From assembly GCA_030268105.1 (NCBI GenBank), contig BSDZ01000004.1, positions 5,129,001 through 5,193,000 on the forward strand: a stretch of DNA of 64,000 nt, given 5' to 3'. Position numbers and translations under genes: made by a program. Source of the DNA: Volvox africanus. Its lineage: Eukaryota > Chlorophyta > Chlorophyceae > Chlamydomonadales > Volvocaceae. Positions 47,867 to 60,767 of this stretch are shown in pieces; the first letter of the stretch is position 1, and every line of letters starts with the position of its first letter. The notes beneath the pieces are model-generated. The model made no database searches and was not told where the DNA came from. It saw nothing but the letters and a program-made list of their open reading frames with translations.

Positions 47867-50800
47867 TCAATCCGGAGTCGACCCTGATGATGCGAATGGG
47901 ATGCCGCCCTCGCTCATGGCAGGTAGCATGCCGTACAGCTCGTCGTCGTCGGCAGCATCGGCACTGTCCTCTGGCTCCTCGCCGTCGATCACACCGCCGG
48001 CGCGAATGCGTAGGCCGTTAAGTACGGCAGCCAGTTGAGTACGGAGCCGGTCCGGCGCGCCGTGCGAGGCGAGTGCGGCCATGAAAGCCTCGGGGCCCCC
48101 GGCACGCTCCACAACCTGTCCGAGAATATGTACGACAGATTCGGTAATGACGTTACCAAATCTCCGTAAGCATTCACACGTATCAATCAACCGAAGGCTG
48201 GTCTCGAAGGGGCAAACCTCCGAAACCAGGAAGTGAAGAGAGCACCTGCCTCCGCCCTGTCCCCTCCCTGGCCCCACCAAGCTCACCTTAGTCAGCACTC
48301 CCCGTACACAGTCGTGCACGTCCACCTTCCGTACGGGGTCAGCCCGGGTAATGGACAGCCGCCGTGCTAACACCGTGTCCGCTGCAAGGTCCGCCGTGAA
48401 GTCCAGGGAGTCCAGCTCCGTCTGATCGGCCGAGAACTCCGAGTCATCTGCCAGAGCCTGTGTGAGAGTGTGAGGGAGTGTGTGTGATGGTGGTGGGAGA
48501 GGAGAAGACGAATATACGAGACATGACATAACATGTGTGTGTGTGGGGGGGGAGGGGAATAATGTGAAAACGGCTAAGGAGGAGGTGCCGGCCAGGTATG
48601 TCATTTGGTACTGCAACAAACGGCCCCACCTGTACTGCCAAGCTGCACAGCCTCAGCAGCTTCCTTGGCTCGTACAGGTGGTCACAGCATCCCGCAATCA
48701 GCAGAGCGCACAGCGCCAGAGTGGCCATACGCCGCCGGAACCGACCCAACATCGACATCGTCTTCACACCTACGGGTAGGGTCGGGGGTGAGCGCCGGGG
48801 TGCGGGTTTGTGGATAGGTGGGAGGGGTGGAGAGGGTGGGTAGATCGGAGGGAGGTACACAACCAAGGACGGACTCAGTAGCTTGAGTTAGCCTGCCCAC
48901 TCCTTGAGGGAGATGCGATGGAAGAGTTTGCCTTCCGTAGGGAATGGGGTAAGCGGGAAATGGTGACGGAAGTAGCGGCAAGAGGCGCAGGAATGGAGTC
49001 GATGAACCTGGAGATCAATCCTAATCCGACACCAAGAGTACGTACATGGTAGCCGTACACAGCTGTACTCACCCACAATCTCCTCAAGAAAACGCGCCGA
49101 AGCAATTGTCAGCCAACGATCCAATAACCTGTCCACCGAACTGCCGCTGCTCCCCTCACTGCCCTCAGCCGCCGCCGCACCGCTGCCGAGCGGCAACGGG
49201 ACAACGGCGGCATCCAGACCCGCCACCAGCTCCGGAAACGTGGCGGGAGAAAGCAGCCAAAGGCGGCCTAAGACTTCCAAGAAGCCTTCGAAAATGTTGA
49301 TGATCTTGACGTTGAGGCCGGCAGACGGGATGGCGGGGTGAGCCAGCAAAGCCGCCATGGCTCGCATTGCGGGCGCAACCAGCGTGACGACGGGGCCGTG
49401 TTGCGCAGGCGCCGCCGCCGCCGAGCCACCGGGAGGAAACAGCTGCAGAAGTACGTCTATCAACGCCGCCGCGGCCATCGCCTCCGCGGGGGTCTCGGGG
49501 GAAAGAGGGATAGCGACGGCTGCGTTGGCGCCGCCGCCGCCACCCCCAGCGCCGCCGGCAACTGGCGGTGCGCTGGATGTACCGACAGCCATCGTCGTGG
49601 ACGCCCCAACAGCGGCAAGTACGGCAATGGCGGTTGATTTAATCGAGGCTTCCAGTGCTCGTCCCATGTCAGCGGCGAGGGGTTGAAGGCTGTCAGCGGC
49701 GTCAAGCAGCAGATATGCCTGCGGAGTCGGTTTCCGTGTAGAGGGCGGTAGCTAAGGTCCAAGATGGTGTCAATATCACAAAGCGGTCTGGTATCGGTCA
49801 CAGTGGCGGCAATTTTTCCTTGCAAGGATTTTTGCAAGCACTACAAAAAGGAAGTTTCCGTTCACAGACAGCGCCAAGGAAACGAAATCGCCTGGTAAAA
49901 GGTCGCGGTAGAATGCTGGCCGTCTCCGGTAGGGAGGGGGGAAGGGGGTAGAAGACGAGTCAGCGAGACATGATACCGCGTTAGACGGTGCTGTTAAGTA
50001 TGACTAACCGCGATGGGGGAGAACGAGGACGGGGACGGCGGGGAAGTCGAATAAAAGGAATCCTGGTGCTGATACTGAAGGAACGAGGACTAGCGAACCG
50101 TGAGGGTCGGATGATGGCTGACGTCGTCCAAAGCAGGAAAAGTAGAAACGAGCTGTGACGTAAATTAGGAAGTCTCCAAGGCCGCGGGGGGGTAGTTGCA
50201 TTCGGACAATCTCTGCTCCCGACGCCGCCACAGAGGTGATGCTACTGCACACTACACACGCAAAATTACTCACCTCCAGAAGTGGCAGTAGCGCCGCCGC
50301 ATCGCGGCCCCTCCGAAGTAGCGCCGCCGCATTCGGCAACAGCTCCCGGAGTTGCGGCGGCACGACAGGCAGGGAAGCGATGGTGACTGACCAGAGCCGG
50401 AACGCCTCGTCCACGAGAACCTCGCCCTCTGGAGACCCTGGGGGAGTTCGGAAGGGGCGAGGGAAGGAAGTCAGGACGTGAATTCAACCAAGCAAACTGC
50501 GCGAGCCGAAGATGGAAGTGGGAGGGTGAGAAAGAGGGGACGGATCCGGTATTCGTCTGTTCCGCAGTAAACAACACAGTAAATAACCAGACGGAACGCT
50601 CTTCCCTTCCCCTCCATACCCCTTGCCATACCCCTTCCCTTCCACACCCCTTGCAGGAACCCCCCCCTTCAACACTCAGTTCAGTCACCAATTCCGCCGC
50701 CAGAGTCGCGATTGCCGAATACCCACCCACGCGCGTGGAGTACTTGAGCAGTGGGAACACCACGCCGCGGATATTGGCGTCCTCCAGCGCCACCGTCCTA

Positions 50801-53800
50801 AGCTTGCCGACCAGATGCGTCAAGACCGCGATCAGAGCGCTGTGTAGTCGAACCACTGCCCCGGCCTCCCCGTTCCCATCGCCGCCGCCACCGCGGCCGG
50901 CTGCCACCGCGCCAGGCGTGCCGCGAACTGTCCCCGACGGCGTCCTTGACCCCGCTGCCCCACCGCTGCCGCCCCCGCCAGCGGCGGCGTCTGCCAACGA
51001 TGATGCGTCGGCGCTGTGCTTGTGGCCTGCGTTTGCTCTATCCAGTAGGGAAGACGAGGCGGCCGCAGCGGCGGCGGCGGCGGAGAGGACCTCGGCTCGC
51101 GACCACACCTGCGGGAGGCCCGCGGCGATGATGCCAAGGTGGGGTCGGATGCGCTCCCCTAGCGCCTGCAGCCACGTGACCAAGAGGGATAGGACGCAGA
51201 TGTTCGTGAAGCCGGGGGTGAGGACACGGATGGGCAGGAGGGGAAGGGAGGGGAGGGGAGGGGAGGGGAGGGGAGGGGAGTGGAGGGGAGGGGAGGGGAG
51301 GGAAGGGGAGGGAAGGGAGAAACAAAGCCGGAAGCGAGGACCCAGCTCGCGACCGGGACCGCTACAACACACACACACACACACACACTCGCACATAAGA
51401 CCCATAAAAAATACGGCACCGTTCCTTTCCAGCGCCTTTTATCTATCCAACTGGGCTGCGTAGATTAGAACCCGGATAACCCTGATTTCCAACCCCCAGT
51501 CCCACTCCCTCACGCGTACGAATACCCACACATTCCCCCGTCTCACCTCCACCAGCACCGAAACCAACTGCAGCACCCGCACCATGCTCTCCACCTCCCG
51601 CAACCTGGACAGCAATCCGAAGCAGTTCAGCAGCGCTGCCGCCGTCACCTGAGGGGAGAGGGAGGCTAGGCGGCTCTCCACCCGGGCTGAAGCCTCCGCC
51701 ATGGCAGCTGTGTCGGGGAGGGGGGGGACGCAATTGGGAGATTTGAGGGGGGGAGGGGGGGAAGACGGATACACGAGACATGATACCGCTGTAGCCGCCG
51801 CTAAAAAGCATGGCTAACAGAGGAGAGAGAGGAGAGGAGGAGAGGAGGAGAGAGAGAGGGCGGTGCTAAAAGGCGTCCGTATAGTAGTGGTGATGGTGGT
51901 GATGGTGGTAGGTGTAGTGGTGACGCGGTGGGGGTCGTGAACCAGAACGAGTGGGGGAGGGAGGGCAAAACCAAGTGACGCCGAAGTGAAGAACTGAAGA
52001 ACTGAAGAAGCCCCATGAGCTGCAATATATGCCAACCAACCAGACGGTGTGAAGGGAAACAGAACGAGCTCTCGCCCCAGTGTCACCCAACAAGGCACGC
52101 CGCCCAGCCCCTCACCCGCATTCTCCCGCTGATCCGAGTCGGCGCCCATCCCAGACCCTCCTCCTGTCTCCGCCAGCTGCATGGCGTCTACTCGTCCCAC
52201 CAGACCCCCCGCAGCGCCCCGCCCCGCCGCCGCGCGCTGCGCCGCCCGCAACTGATCCAGTGCGGCCTGGTCGTCCAACACCAGACTCAACAACCCGAGT
52301 AACGACGTCACGGAGGAGAGCGCCACCTGAAAATGAAAGGGAAAAGGGACACGTGATCACACAGATCCAGATTTTATATATTTGAAATTTCAAAAGATCT
52401 CTTCTTTCATTTCTCCATTTTCACTCACCACGACATCCTCCGCGGCAAGGTAGCACACGCACTGCTGGTAGGCGGAGCCCAGCATGTCGGATGGCAGCTC
52501 CTGACCACACACACCCAACAGCCACAGCGCACGAGCCGCCAGCACCGCAACAAGCAGCGCCTGCTCGCCGCCGGCGGCACCGCCGCCGATGGGTACCGGT
52601 GGCGGCGGCGCCTGCGCACCCGGCGGCGGCGCCGGCGGTGCGTTAGCGTTTAGCAGCGGCGCCAGTTCTGAGTTATACCAGGCGGCGAAGTTAACGTGTG
52701 ACGAGACATGGTTGAAACCTTCCCCTATGCAACTGATGACGGAGGGAGGGGCAGGCGAGAAGGAAACATCGGGACAAATAACTCAGTACCTAACCAACAT
52801 TCTTGCACGAGGACGAATCCCAGAGATGACAAATTAGAAAACGATCCAGCCTAGAGGGTGGGCTTGAAGAATATGCTCCAGCATCACGTCTTACCCAGGC
52901 CCCGACCCACACCTCCAGACACGCAGACATAGACAATAACCAAATTGTTACTTTTCCTTCCTTATGCGGGCGTATACATCCGTCTCGTGCGGAAATGAAT
53001 ATCGCGAACTCACATTTTGGCCACGACCTCATACAGGCCGCCCTCGGCCCCACCCCACACACGTCAGTGATCCTCCCCCCTACCCCTCCCCCCCAGCCCC
53101 GTCCCCCTTTCCCACCTCCATTGAGCACAGTAGAGCTCACCGGTAACAGGCCTCCAGCATGAGCACTGAGTCCGGAGTCCTCTGCTGCTGCTGCAGCGCT
53201 GAAGCCAGTCGCAGCAGCACCACCGCCACCCCCTCGCCGCCGTGTTCCAGCATACACAGCAGCAACCCCACGCCGATGGGTCGGGGGGTATCGGCATCCG
53301 GTCCCGACTCCACTTCCATGGTCCTGAGGGTTGCCGGTGGTGGTTGTGGTTGTGCGGTTAGAGAGAACAGGACTCGGGGTTGCTTGCCCCGGTTCCTGGG
53401 GCCTTATATTTCCAAACTCATTAGCAAGTCTGGCACACGGGCAGCTACGGGCAACTTGATCAGATCGCCCTCTCCGACTCACTCCCGCTAAGAATACACT
53501 CCCATGCACCATCACCACCATCATCATCATCATTACTAAATACATGTTACATATTACATATTTTTAATTTTATATTCTTATTCATTTTGTTATATACAAT
53601 AATTATTATATATATTAATGTATCATGTATCATTCCATACTTATCGTTTTATCACAAACATTTGTATTTTCCATTTATTAGCTTTACTATGCAGGGATAC
53701 ATAGATACGACTAAGAGGATTTCAGATCTTTCAGGGCAAGTTACGCCTTCTCTTTATGGTTTAAGCGCACTGCTTGGTTATCCATAATAGAGTTGAGCAT

Positions 53801-56800
53801 TAGCACTAACAGTGGTAGATATGAGCTGATTAGTTTGATGAACTGGCAGTAACTAACTACCCTAAAATCCCGCTGGTGATAAATCCAGATTTACGGATTT
53901 GCGCTCACCGTGCGTACGACTCCGGATCCTCCTTCCATTCCTCGAGCTCCTCCCCGCTCAGCGCCACGTATTTTGACACCAGCGCCTCCACCAGTGCGGC
54001 GCAGGTGGGCCCGGACAGCAGCGCCTTCAGGGCGGCGTTGGTGTGGGCGGCGCGGGCCCGGCTGTCCATCAGCCGAGCCAGCTGATTTGAGGGAAGGCCA
54101 GCTGCAGCGAATCACCCCGGGTCGAAGGTACGATTAGGACATCCATAACACATGGGAGGGGGGCCAGACGAATGAAACGCATCCTGGTGCTGAAACTGAA
54201 GAAACAAGGACTTACCGTGAGGGGGAAGGTGTACGCGCATGTCACAATGCGCAATTTGATGGGATGGACCCTCATGTGGCAGCAGAGCATAGGGCGCCGT
54301 GTTGGGGAGCGGGCCCGGAATGGGGCGACAAGAATGGGGTGGATGGGCCAACAGACGGGTGGGGCCCCCGGCGGCGACCAAACCTATCTTAATGTAAACG
54401 CAACACTTCGTTGCACCCACCATTCGACCAGTGGATGGTGTGTAAAGATCAGAAGAAGGCACCCAGGCCATTCAAGGGGCACCACCCGCAAAAGCGCCAC
54501 CAGCAACACCCAAGCCCCACCTGGCACCGGTGCTTCCACCCACTCCTGTCGATAGAAGGGGTTGAGCAGCGCCTTGGATATGAAGCGCACCAGCAGCACA
54601 CGTCGCTTGGGCCGCATGGCTCGCACGGTTGCGGCATCCAGACCAATCAGCGCCGACTGGTGACAAGGGATATGGATGGAGAGTGAGATGTACGATGAGA
54701 AGAGCAACGGACGCACGGGGGAGGGGTGGGGGTAGGGGGAAAGGTTTTGGACGTGGCTGGTTGGAGAAAGGAAAAGCGAGCGAAATCATGGATAATACGG
54801 TTGTCAATGCAAAACAGAGATTCCTAACGGATAACCACTATCCCATTTCATTAACAACCAATAACTGAATTATACGTGAAATGGAGGCTCCACCATGAGG
54901 GGTGGTTTGCCGGCCAACGATAACGGAGTCCACCCGCCCCATACCGTAGCGACCCCCACCCCTACCCACCCTCCTCCACTCCACACCCCCCACCTTGACG
55001 AATAGCTCCAGGAAGGTCGGCACATAACCGGCGAAGGGCAGGGCGGCCGCGTCCAGGTACGCGATTGCCAGCCCAGCCAGTCGTTCGTACAACTTGCCGC
55101 TCAGATCTGACCACTGATCCGCCTGGACAGGGGGTATGGCTGCGAGTACCAGCAGTGCATGAGGCGGAGGAGCGAGAGTGAGAGGGGGTGAGAGGGAGAG
55201 GGAGAGGGGTTGAGAGGGAGAGGGAGAGGGTGAGAGGGGGCCGAATAAAACGCGGGGGAGGGGCTAATAAACAACCAGCATGGAGCGGCAACATGCATGA
55301 GCGCTGAGCCAGCAGCTGGACAAGGCCCCGGGCAGTAATTGACTTACTCGGTAGCACCAACAACACGAGGGGCACTAACGGCTGCGTCATTAGTGCCGTA
55401 AGTCTTCGCTGCGTGTCTTCAAACTCTGCTCCCAGCCCCGGCCTCGGCCCCGGCTGCTTAGAGAAACTCACTTTGAGGGCGGCCTTGCTGGATGGTGGAA
55501 CAGCCCACGAGTATGGCCTGCAACACGTCCGGGGTGCCCGCTGCCAGGTCGTCCTGGGTGGGGGTCAGGTACAACAGCGCCTGGAGGCAGGCCGCGGCGG
55601 AAGCGGCGAAAGGCCCCGCCGTGTCCCAGCCCTGAGACCCTGCGCGTGTGCACAATGGGTGGGTCAGTGGGTGGGTCAGTGGGTGGGTCAGTGAGGCGGG
55701 GGAGGGAGTTGCACGGAGTAAAGGTAAGCGGAAGAGCGTAACCCCCCTACACACACTTCCCTCTTCAGCAGAGGGAGGGGAGAGCTCCGTTGGTGGTCGG
55801 TTGGACGTTAGAGTGCGTTTGGGCCGGGCAGGGTCGGCTACCCGCCCCGGGTAGGGGCGGGTTATAGAGTGCAGCACATATCGGCCCACGAAGACATCAC
55901 TCAGCAACCCGCCCACCCACCCGCAATGAAGGTGGTGATGTTCTGGGTCAGCAGCGAATGCAGCGGCGCAAAGCACTCCGCAAGTTTGGTCTTGAACAGC
56001 GCCCGCTCCGCGTTAATGCGCGCTGAGAGCGCCGACAGGTCTGATCAGACCCATGAGAAAGGGGAAATGAGGAAGGGGAAAAGGGGGGAAAGGGGAGGGG
56101 AAAATACCCATATTTGCGCAAAGGAAGGCGCGTGAAGCGAAGGCAGGAAGCAAAGCCAGCCGCAGGTAGGGGCCGAGCGGCTTGTTCATGATGTCTGAGG
56201 CATGAACGGCTCCTGGAAGAAGCGGCAATCAGGAGAGGTGCCAATGACGTAACGTAGCAGTCAGAGGACTCACTGGAAAAGAGGGGGCTATTTAAGCAGC
56301 GTGCATCCCACCCCCACCCCTCTGCTCGTCACCAACCTGGAATCGCGAGCTGCGCCCCGGGTGCTGGTGCTTCAATGACGAACCGCTTCGAGCTGAGCCC
56401 CTGCAGCACCCGCTTGAGCGCCTTCAGCACCCGCAGCTTCACCGCGAGCGGCAACTGCACCTCCCAGGCAGCGGATATTAGGACCTGCAACGGCCGGCCG
56501 CTGCGAGCGCTCAGAAGTGCAGGCATACACAAGATCCCTCCTCCAAAGGGAGGAAGGAAAGGAGAGGCAAATGGATAAGGTGGAGGGGAGGAGAGGAGAG
56601 GAGAGGAGAGGAGAGGAGAGGAGAGGAGAGGAGAGGAGAGGAGAGGAGAGGAGAGGAGAGGAGAGGAGAGGAGAGGAGAGGAGAGGAGAGGAGAGGAGAG
56701 GAGAGGAGAGGAGAGGAGAGGAGAGGAGAGGAGAGGAGAGGAGAGGAGAGGAGAGGAGAGGAGAGGAGAGGAGAGGAGAGGAGAGGAGAGGAGAGGAGAG

Positions 56801-58872
56801 GAGAGGAGAGGAGAGGAGAGGAGAGGAGAGGAGAGGAGAGGAGAGGAGAGGAGAGGAGAGGAGAGGAGAGGAGAGGAGAGGAGAGGAGAGGAGAGGAGAG
56901 GAGAGGAGAGGAGAGGAGAGGAGAGGAGAGGAGAGGAGAGGAGAGGAGAGGAGAGGAGAGGAGAGGAGAGGAGAGGAGAGGAGAGGAGAGGAGAGGAGAG
57001 GAGAGGAGAGGAGAGGAGAGGAGAGGAGAGGAGAGGAGAGGAGAGGAGAGGAGAGGAGAGGAGAGGAGAGGAGAGGAGAGGAGAGGAGAGGAGAGGAGAG
57101 GAGAGGAGAGGAGAGGAGAGGAGAGGAGAGGAGATTGATGCCTTCTGTGAAGGGACGTACGCACCTGCAGCAGGTTTTCAGCGCGTCCCGGAAAATCAAA
57201 GCGGGCGATGTTGGTGATGAGCAGCGATAGCTGAAGAGACACCCGGTCACTTGGATCTGTTGGAGGGTGCGGAGGACTTGTGTGACAGACAGACAGGCAG
57301 ACAGACAGATAGACAGATAGATAGGCAAACCAACGGAAAGACCATTTAAAGTGCGAAGCGATCATTTAGCGGGGCAGTCATGTAAGCGGCATCCCGCTAA
57401 TCCATAAAAAAACAACTAAGAATAATTTACAACCCAAGTTGTAATTTACCTCCCTTTATTTGCCTGATTGTTTCCAGTCCCCGACTTCTCCCCATTCTCC
57501 CCTCCCTCCAATCCTACTGCCGTATTTAGTTGTCGGATTAGTTAGGTTAATCGGCTTCCTTGACTTCTTTAGCGCTCGTATTCCCCCCTCCATGTGCCCC
57601 TCCAGCTCCTGCTTCCCCTACCCGTCAGCAGCAGCTGCATGGCCCCCTCCCGCACCACAGCTTTCTCCGCGTCGGGCACCCGGGACCACTCCCGAGTGCC
57701 CAGGGTTTTCCGCCAGGAGCTGCCAACCGTATTCTTCGCCACCACCACCGCCAGCAGCCGAATGGGCTGAAGGAGGCAGGACCCGAGGTGGCGAGATGGA
57801 TACCCAACAGGATAAGCATCGTGAGGGGAGATTTTGAGGGGGGGGGAAGACGAGTAAACGAGATATGATGCCGCTGTAGCCGCTGCTGTTAACTACGACT
57901 AACCGGGAGAAGAGGAGAGGGAGAGAGGTCGACAGGTAAAGAAGTGAATACTCAAACTGATGAAGCCCCCAGCGCTTTCATGTACTACCGAAAGACTACG
58001 CGCGTGGGGCCTAGACGTGCCTGATCTAGGGTTCCAGACACGGTCCCGCAACCTGCATACACAAACCCACCCCACCCGCCCTCAAGCATCCTTGGGGTCT
58101 AAATTCGCCGTCGTAAAGTTAGGGGGCGGAGGCGGCATACCCTTTGACATGTGTATGCGCGCCAGGCCAGGATGATGGCTCCGAAACGCTGTAAATTTGA
58201 ATGGCGTGATACACTGTGTTCTACTGCCACCACCCATTCAGACTCCGTGTCTCCCCTCCTCACCCCCCTCCCGCCGGCGCGGAGGAGAAGTCGATGGCAG
58301 GCAGCGGCGATCTCCCTCAGGCCTCCACCACTCGCCCCCACCATCCGCCCTCGGAAAATCCCCCTCGCTCCACACCTACCCCTACCCCTACCCCCACCAC
58401 TACCCCCTGCCCAACCCACCACCATTCCACCACCCCTACCCGTACCAGTACCAGTACCCGTACCCGTATCCCCACCACTACCACCACACATGCGGTGCCT
58501 AAACACCCAGTTTGACAGGAAACCGATTCGAACATCAGCACAGCTAACAGACTCGCCCAGGCGTCCTTCCAACGCACATCATCCATGATTCGCCAAACTG
58601 TATAGCATCATTGTGGAATATGTCGTACATACCTCCGGAATCGCGTCGCGTTGCTCCACAATTCGCATGAGGCCCGACAGGAAGCCCGGCGCCGCATCTG
58701 CCTCCCAGCCATGCAGCAGGGTCTCCGCGGAGGTGCGAGTGGCACGATCGTTAGAGAGTGAGGCCTGGATGGTGGCGAGGACCTGCTCCACAGAAGAAGG
58801 CTCTGGAACCGTTGGCTGGGCGGTGACAGGACCACCCGGCCCGGACGACGTACCCCCCAGTCCCAGCAGCAT
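47867..58872 (-). CDS. IPO11: Importin-11-like karyopherin (importin beta family)
   Basis: Complete model of 22 exons: 58872-58633, 57766-57622, 57256-57165, 56484-56337, 56212-56108, 56040-55921, 55639-55472, 55416-55348, 55106-54994, 54656-54486, 54081-53909, 53323-53141, 53042-53014, 52724-52429, 52326-52116, 51707-51547, 51165-50661, 50437-50274, 49718-49073, 48769-48630, 48457-48287, 48115-47867. The total is divisible by three (1432 residues; animal importin-11 is about 975). Importin-11 carries cargo through nuclear pores under Ran control. The importin-beta N-terminal domain is clear (AETLLHGWEADAAPGFLSGL, then IRLLAVVVAKNTVGSSWRK), followed by HEAT-like helices such as MNKPLGPYLR and DSEFSADQTELDSLDF. 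Extra length comes from Ala/Gly/Pro-rich inserts in exons at 52724, 51165 and 49718. Exon 53042-53014 (29 bases) is the weakest; its frame fits but not its sequence. The orthology is by order and style of motifs, not a computed alignment. Confidence 0.88.
51236..51318. repeat. (GGGGA)n imperfect array
   Basis: About 14 GGGGA-type units with a few changes, in the importin intron 51546-51166 close to its 3' acceptor. The transcript carries the C/T-rich strand. Confidence 0.9.
53520..53720. other. AT-rich island in an importin intron
   Basis: A run of roughly 200 bases made mostly of A and T (TATATA, TTATTC, ACATATT) in the intron 53908-53324, in sharp contrast with the GC-rich surroundings. 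No coding frame. It may be an inserted element or organelle-derived DNA, but I cannot identify a source. Confidence 0.7.
56586..57134. repeat. (GAGAG)n pentanucleotide array, about 110 copies
   Basis: Essentially perfect GGAGA repetition for about 550 bases inside importin intron 3 (57164-56485). The transcript strand is pyrimidine-rich (UCUCC). The long Glu-Arg-Arg-Gly and Leu-Leu-Ser-Ser-Pro frames through it are artefacts of the repeat. Confidence 0.98.
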
Positions 58873-59481
58873 GACTCCTTGGCTCTGCGCTAGGCCAGTG
58901 GCGTTGCTCCGTCAGGGACGAAGATGAGTCTTCTTGTCCTCCGGGGTATGAAGCTACGGCGCACGGAATTTAGGAAAAGTATTAACCAGAACGCCGGCAG
59001 CTATGCGCCTCTCTGTCCTTCCAGTGCCGATCCGTCCCAGAAAAATGCCAGTATCCAGCAGTGTATCTCGCGCACCAGTAGTGGACGTCTGCTGTAGCTG
59101 CTGTAATTTCTGGAGTTCCGGCAATGATGCTGGAAAGCGTTTGGAGGCTTGCACTGACAGCTCCTCAGTTTGAGCTTGTATGCGACTACAATGAACACGC
59201 TTGTTGCGCAATTGCGTGAATGATACGCCCTTTACGCCAGGTCAGCTTTTGCGAAGGACGCCGCCTCGATCATGTAGGACACCAACCTTCTGAAGAAGTT
59301 AAGCGACGAGATGCTTCAGCAGAAACTTTAAAACAAACTCCCTACTGACCCGGTTTAGCTTGAACCTCTACAGTCCCAGCAATACGAGGCCAAACGTAAA
59401 ACGGCGCCTAAATCTCTAGCCTGCGCAATGTTACCAGCACGATCGCGTGATGTTGTTGAGTCTTATGCCTGAATGTTAAAG

Positions 59482-59958
59482 CTAAACTAGATTCCCATGC
59501 ATGGCAACCCAGTTCCGTGCTGCGAGCACTTTTGCCGCGGAACCCATCGGCAAAAAATCCCTAAGCATCCACCAGTTATTCGTACAATATAAAAGACTTA
59601 TAATTCTGGATGATCGGTGCTCGGCAGGGCGGCAATGCGGTACATCTCCACTAGGATGTTGGGAAATCGGAAAGTTCACTGCGACGCTGACTGCGTGATC
59701 ACAACACGTATTAAAATTAATCAAGTTATTAAGGACCCCGATTGTAATGTACAACATCGCCCAAGGTCTACGTTTATTCCAAACTTCGCTGTGACGAAGG
59801 ACCCTTGCAGACCCATGGGCCAGTAAATCTCCAGCCAGTGCTAAGTCAAGGAAATGACTAGTATAACCATTTCCTCGAGCATACAGCCGGATACAAATCG
59901 ACGCCCAACGCTTTACGTTGGTACCGTAAGTTCGACCTGATCGCAGTGTTTGCACCAT
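59482..59958 (-). CDS. Hypothetical open reading frame, 158 residues
   Basis: An uninterrupted ATG-to-stop frame in moderately AT-rich DNA, where a frame of this length is less expected by chance than in the GC-rich parts. It reads MVQTLRSGRTYGTNVKRW near the start and contains a segment YTSHFLDLALAGDLLAHGSA that could be structured. No domain, no membrane segment and no homologue recognised; there is no intron and third-position GC is low compared with neighbouring genes. It may be a remnant of a mobile element or simply a chance frame. Confidence 0.25.
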   Translation of the reverse strand: MVQTLRSGRTYGTNVKRWASICIRLYARGNGYTSHFLDLALAGDLLAHGSARVLRHSEVWNKRRPWAMLYITIGVLNNLINFNTCCDHAVSVAVNFPISQHPSGDVPHCRPAEHRSSRIISLLYCTNNWWMLRDFLPMGSAAKVLAARNWVAMHGNLV

Positions 59959-60762
59959 GGTGCTGTACAATAATTACAATGTCCAACACAGGAGACTGCA
60001 GGAGCGAATAGATCTTTCAAGTCGCAGGTACCTCAATACCTCATTACGGGAGCCGGGTGTCAAGAACTGTGATGTAACCAGGGGAAGGGATATTGCGGAC
60101 GGTCGAATTCCGGGTATCCACTGACGGATTGCCACGCTCAGCAGAGGCTCTCAGACTCAGACACTCGCAATGGGTAGCAACTTAGGGTTGGTTTGGTTTA
60201 TGTAAATGAGAGATAGACATGAAATGCATATGAGGGTATGGATGGGTGAAAGAACCATGGCTTGAAAAGAAGGGTGGCTCTGCTCAACGGCGAAACCCCC
60301 CTCCCCCTCCTCCCGCTCTTCCTCCTCCACACAGGGGAATACGGGATCGTGACGCACCAGTAGCGACGAGTAGCAACATGCTAGAGAGTGGTGTTGCGGC
60401 CGCAAACCGGTAACATACAACACCGTTTCAACGGAATTGGAAGAACGACAAACGGACGCTTCTTCCCAGTTGTTGTGGCCTTCATTCCCAGCCACTTTAC
60501 CCCTCTTGACTCATGCTTGCGCATGGGTCATTTGTCACAAAAACACAAAACCCAGCCAATGGGGACATTTGCTCACGGCAGCATCGCGGTCAGTCAAAGA
60601 GGGCGGCACACCTTCAGCCACCCCGGCGGAGCGTTAATTCTAATGCCGCCTTCGCGCTCTGCCAGCTAGCTGCTCTGCCTTGTTGTATTATTTCCACAAC
60701 GATCCAAGATGAGACAGAAATAAAGGCGGACGCACAGACAGACAGACAGGCAGGTACAAACA

Positions 60763-60767
60763 TTACA
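60763..60767 (-). promoter_or_regulatory. Putative polyadenylation signal TGTAA (RRM gene)
   Basis: TTACA on the plus strand, 496 bases beyond the stop at 61263 of the minus-strand RRM gene. Confidence 0.4.

Noticed and set aside
56372..57365. Long frames of Leu-Leu-Ser-Ser-Pro and Glu-Glu-Arg-Arg-Gly repeats
   Set aside because: Products of the (GAGAG)n microsatellite in an importin intron.
58954..59211. Minus-strand 85-codon frame with Gln-Leu repeats
   Set aside because: No ATG start, no acceptor clearly supported and no homology seen.
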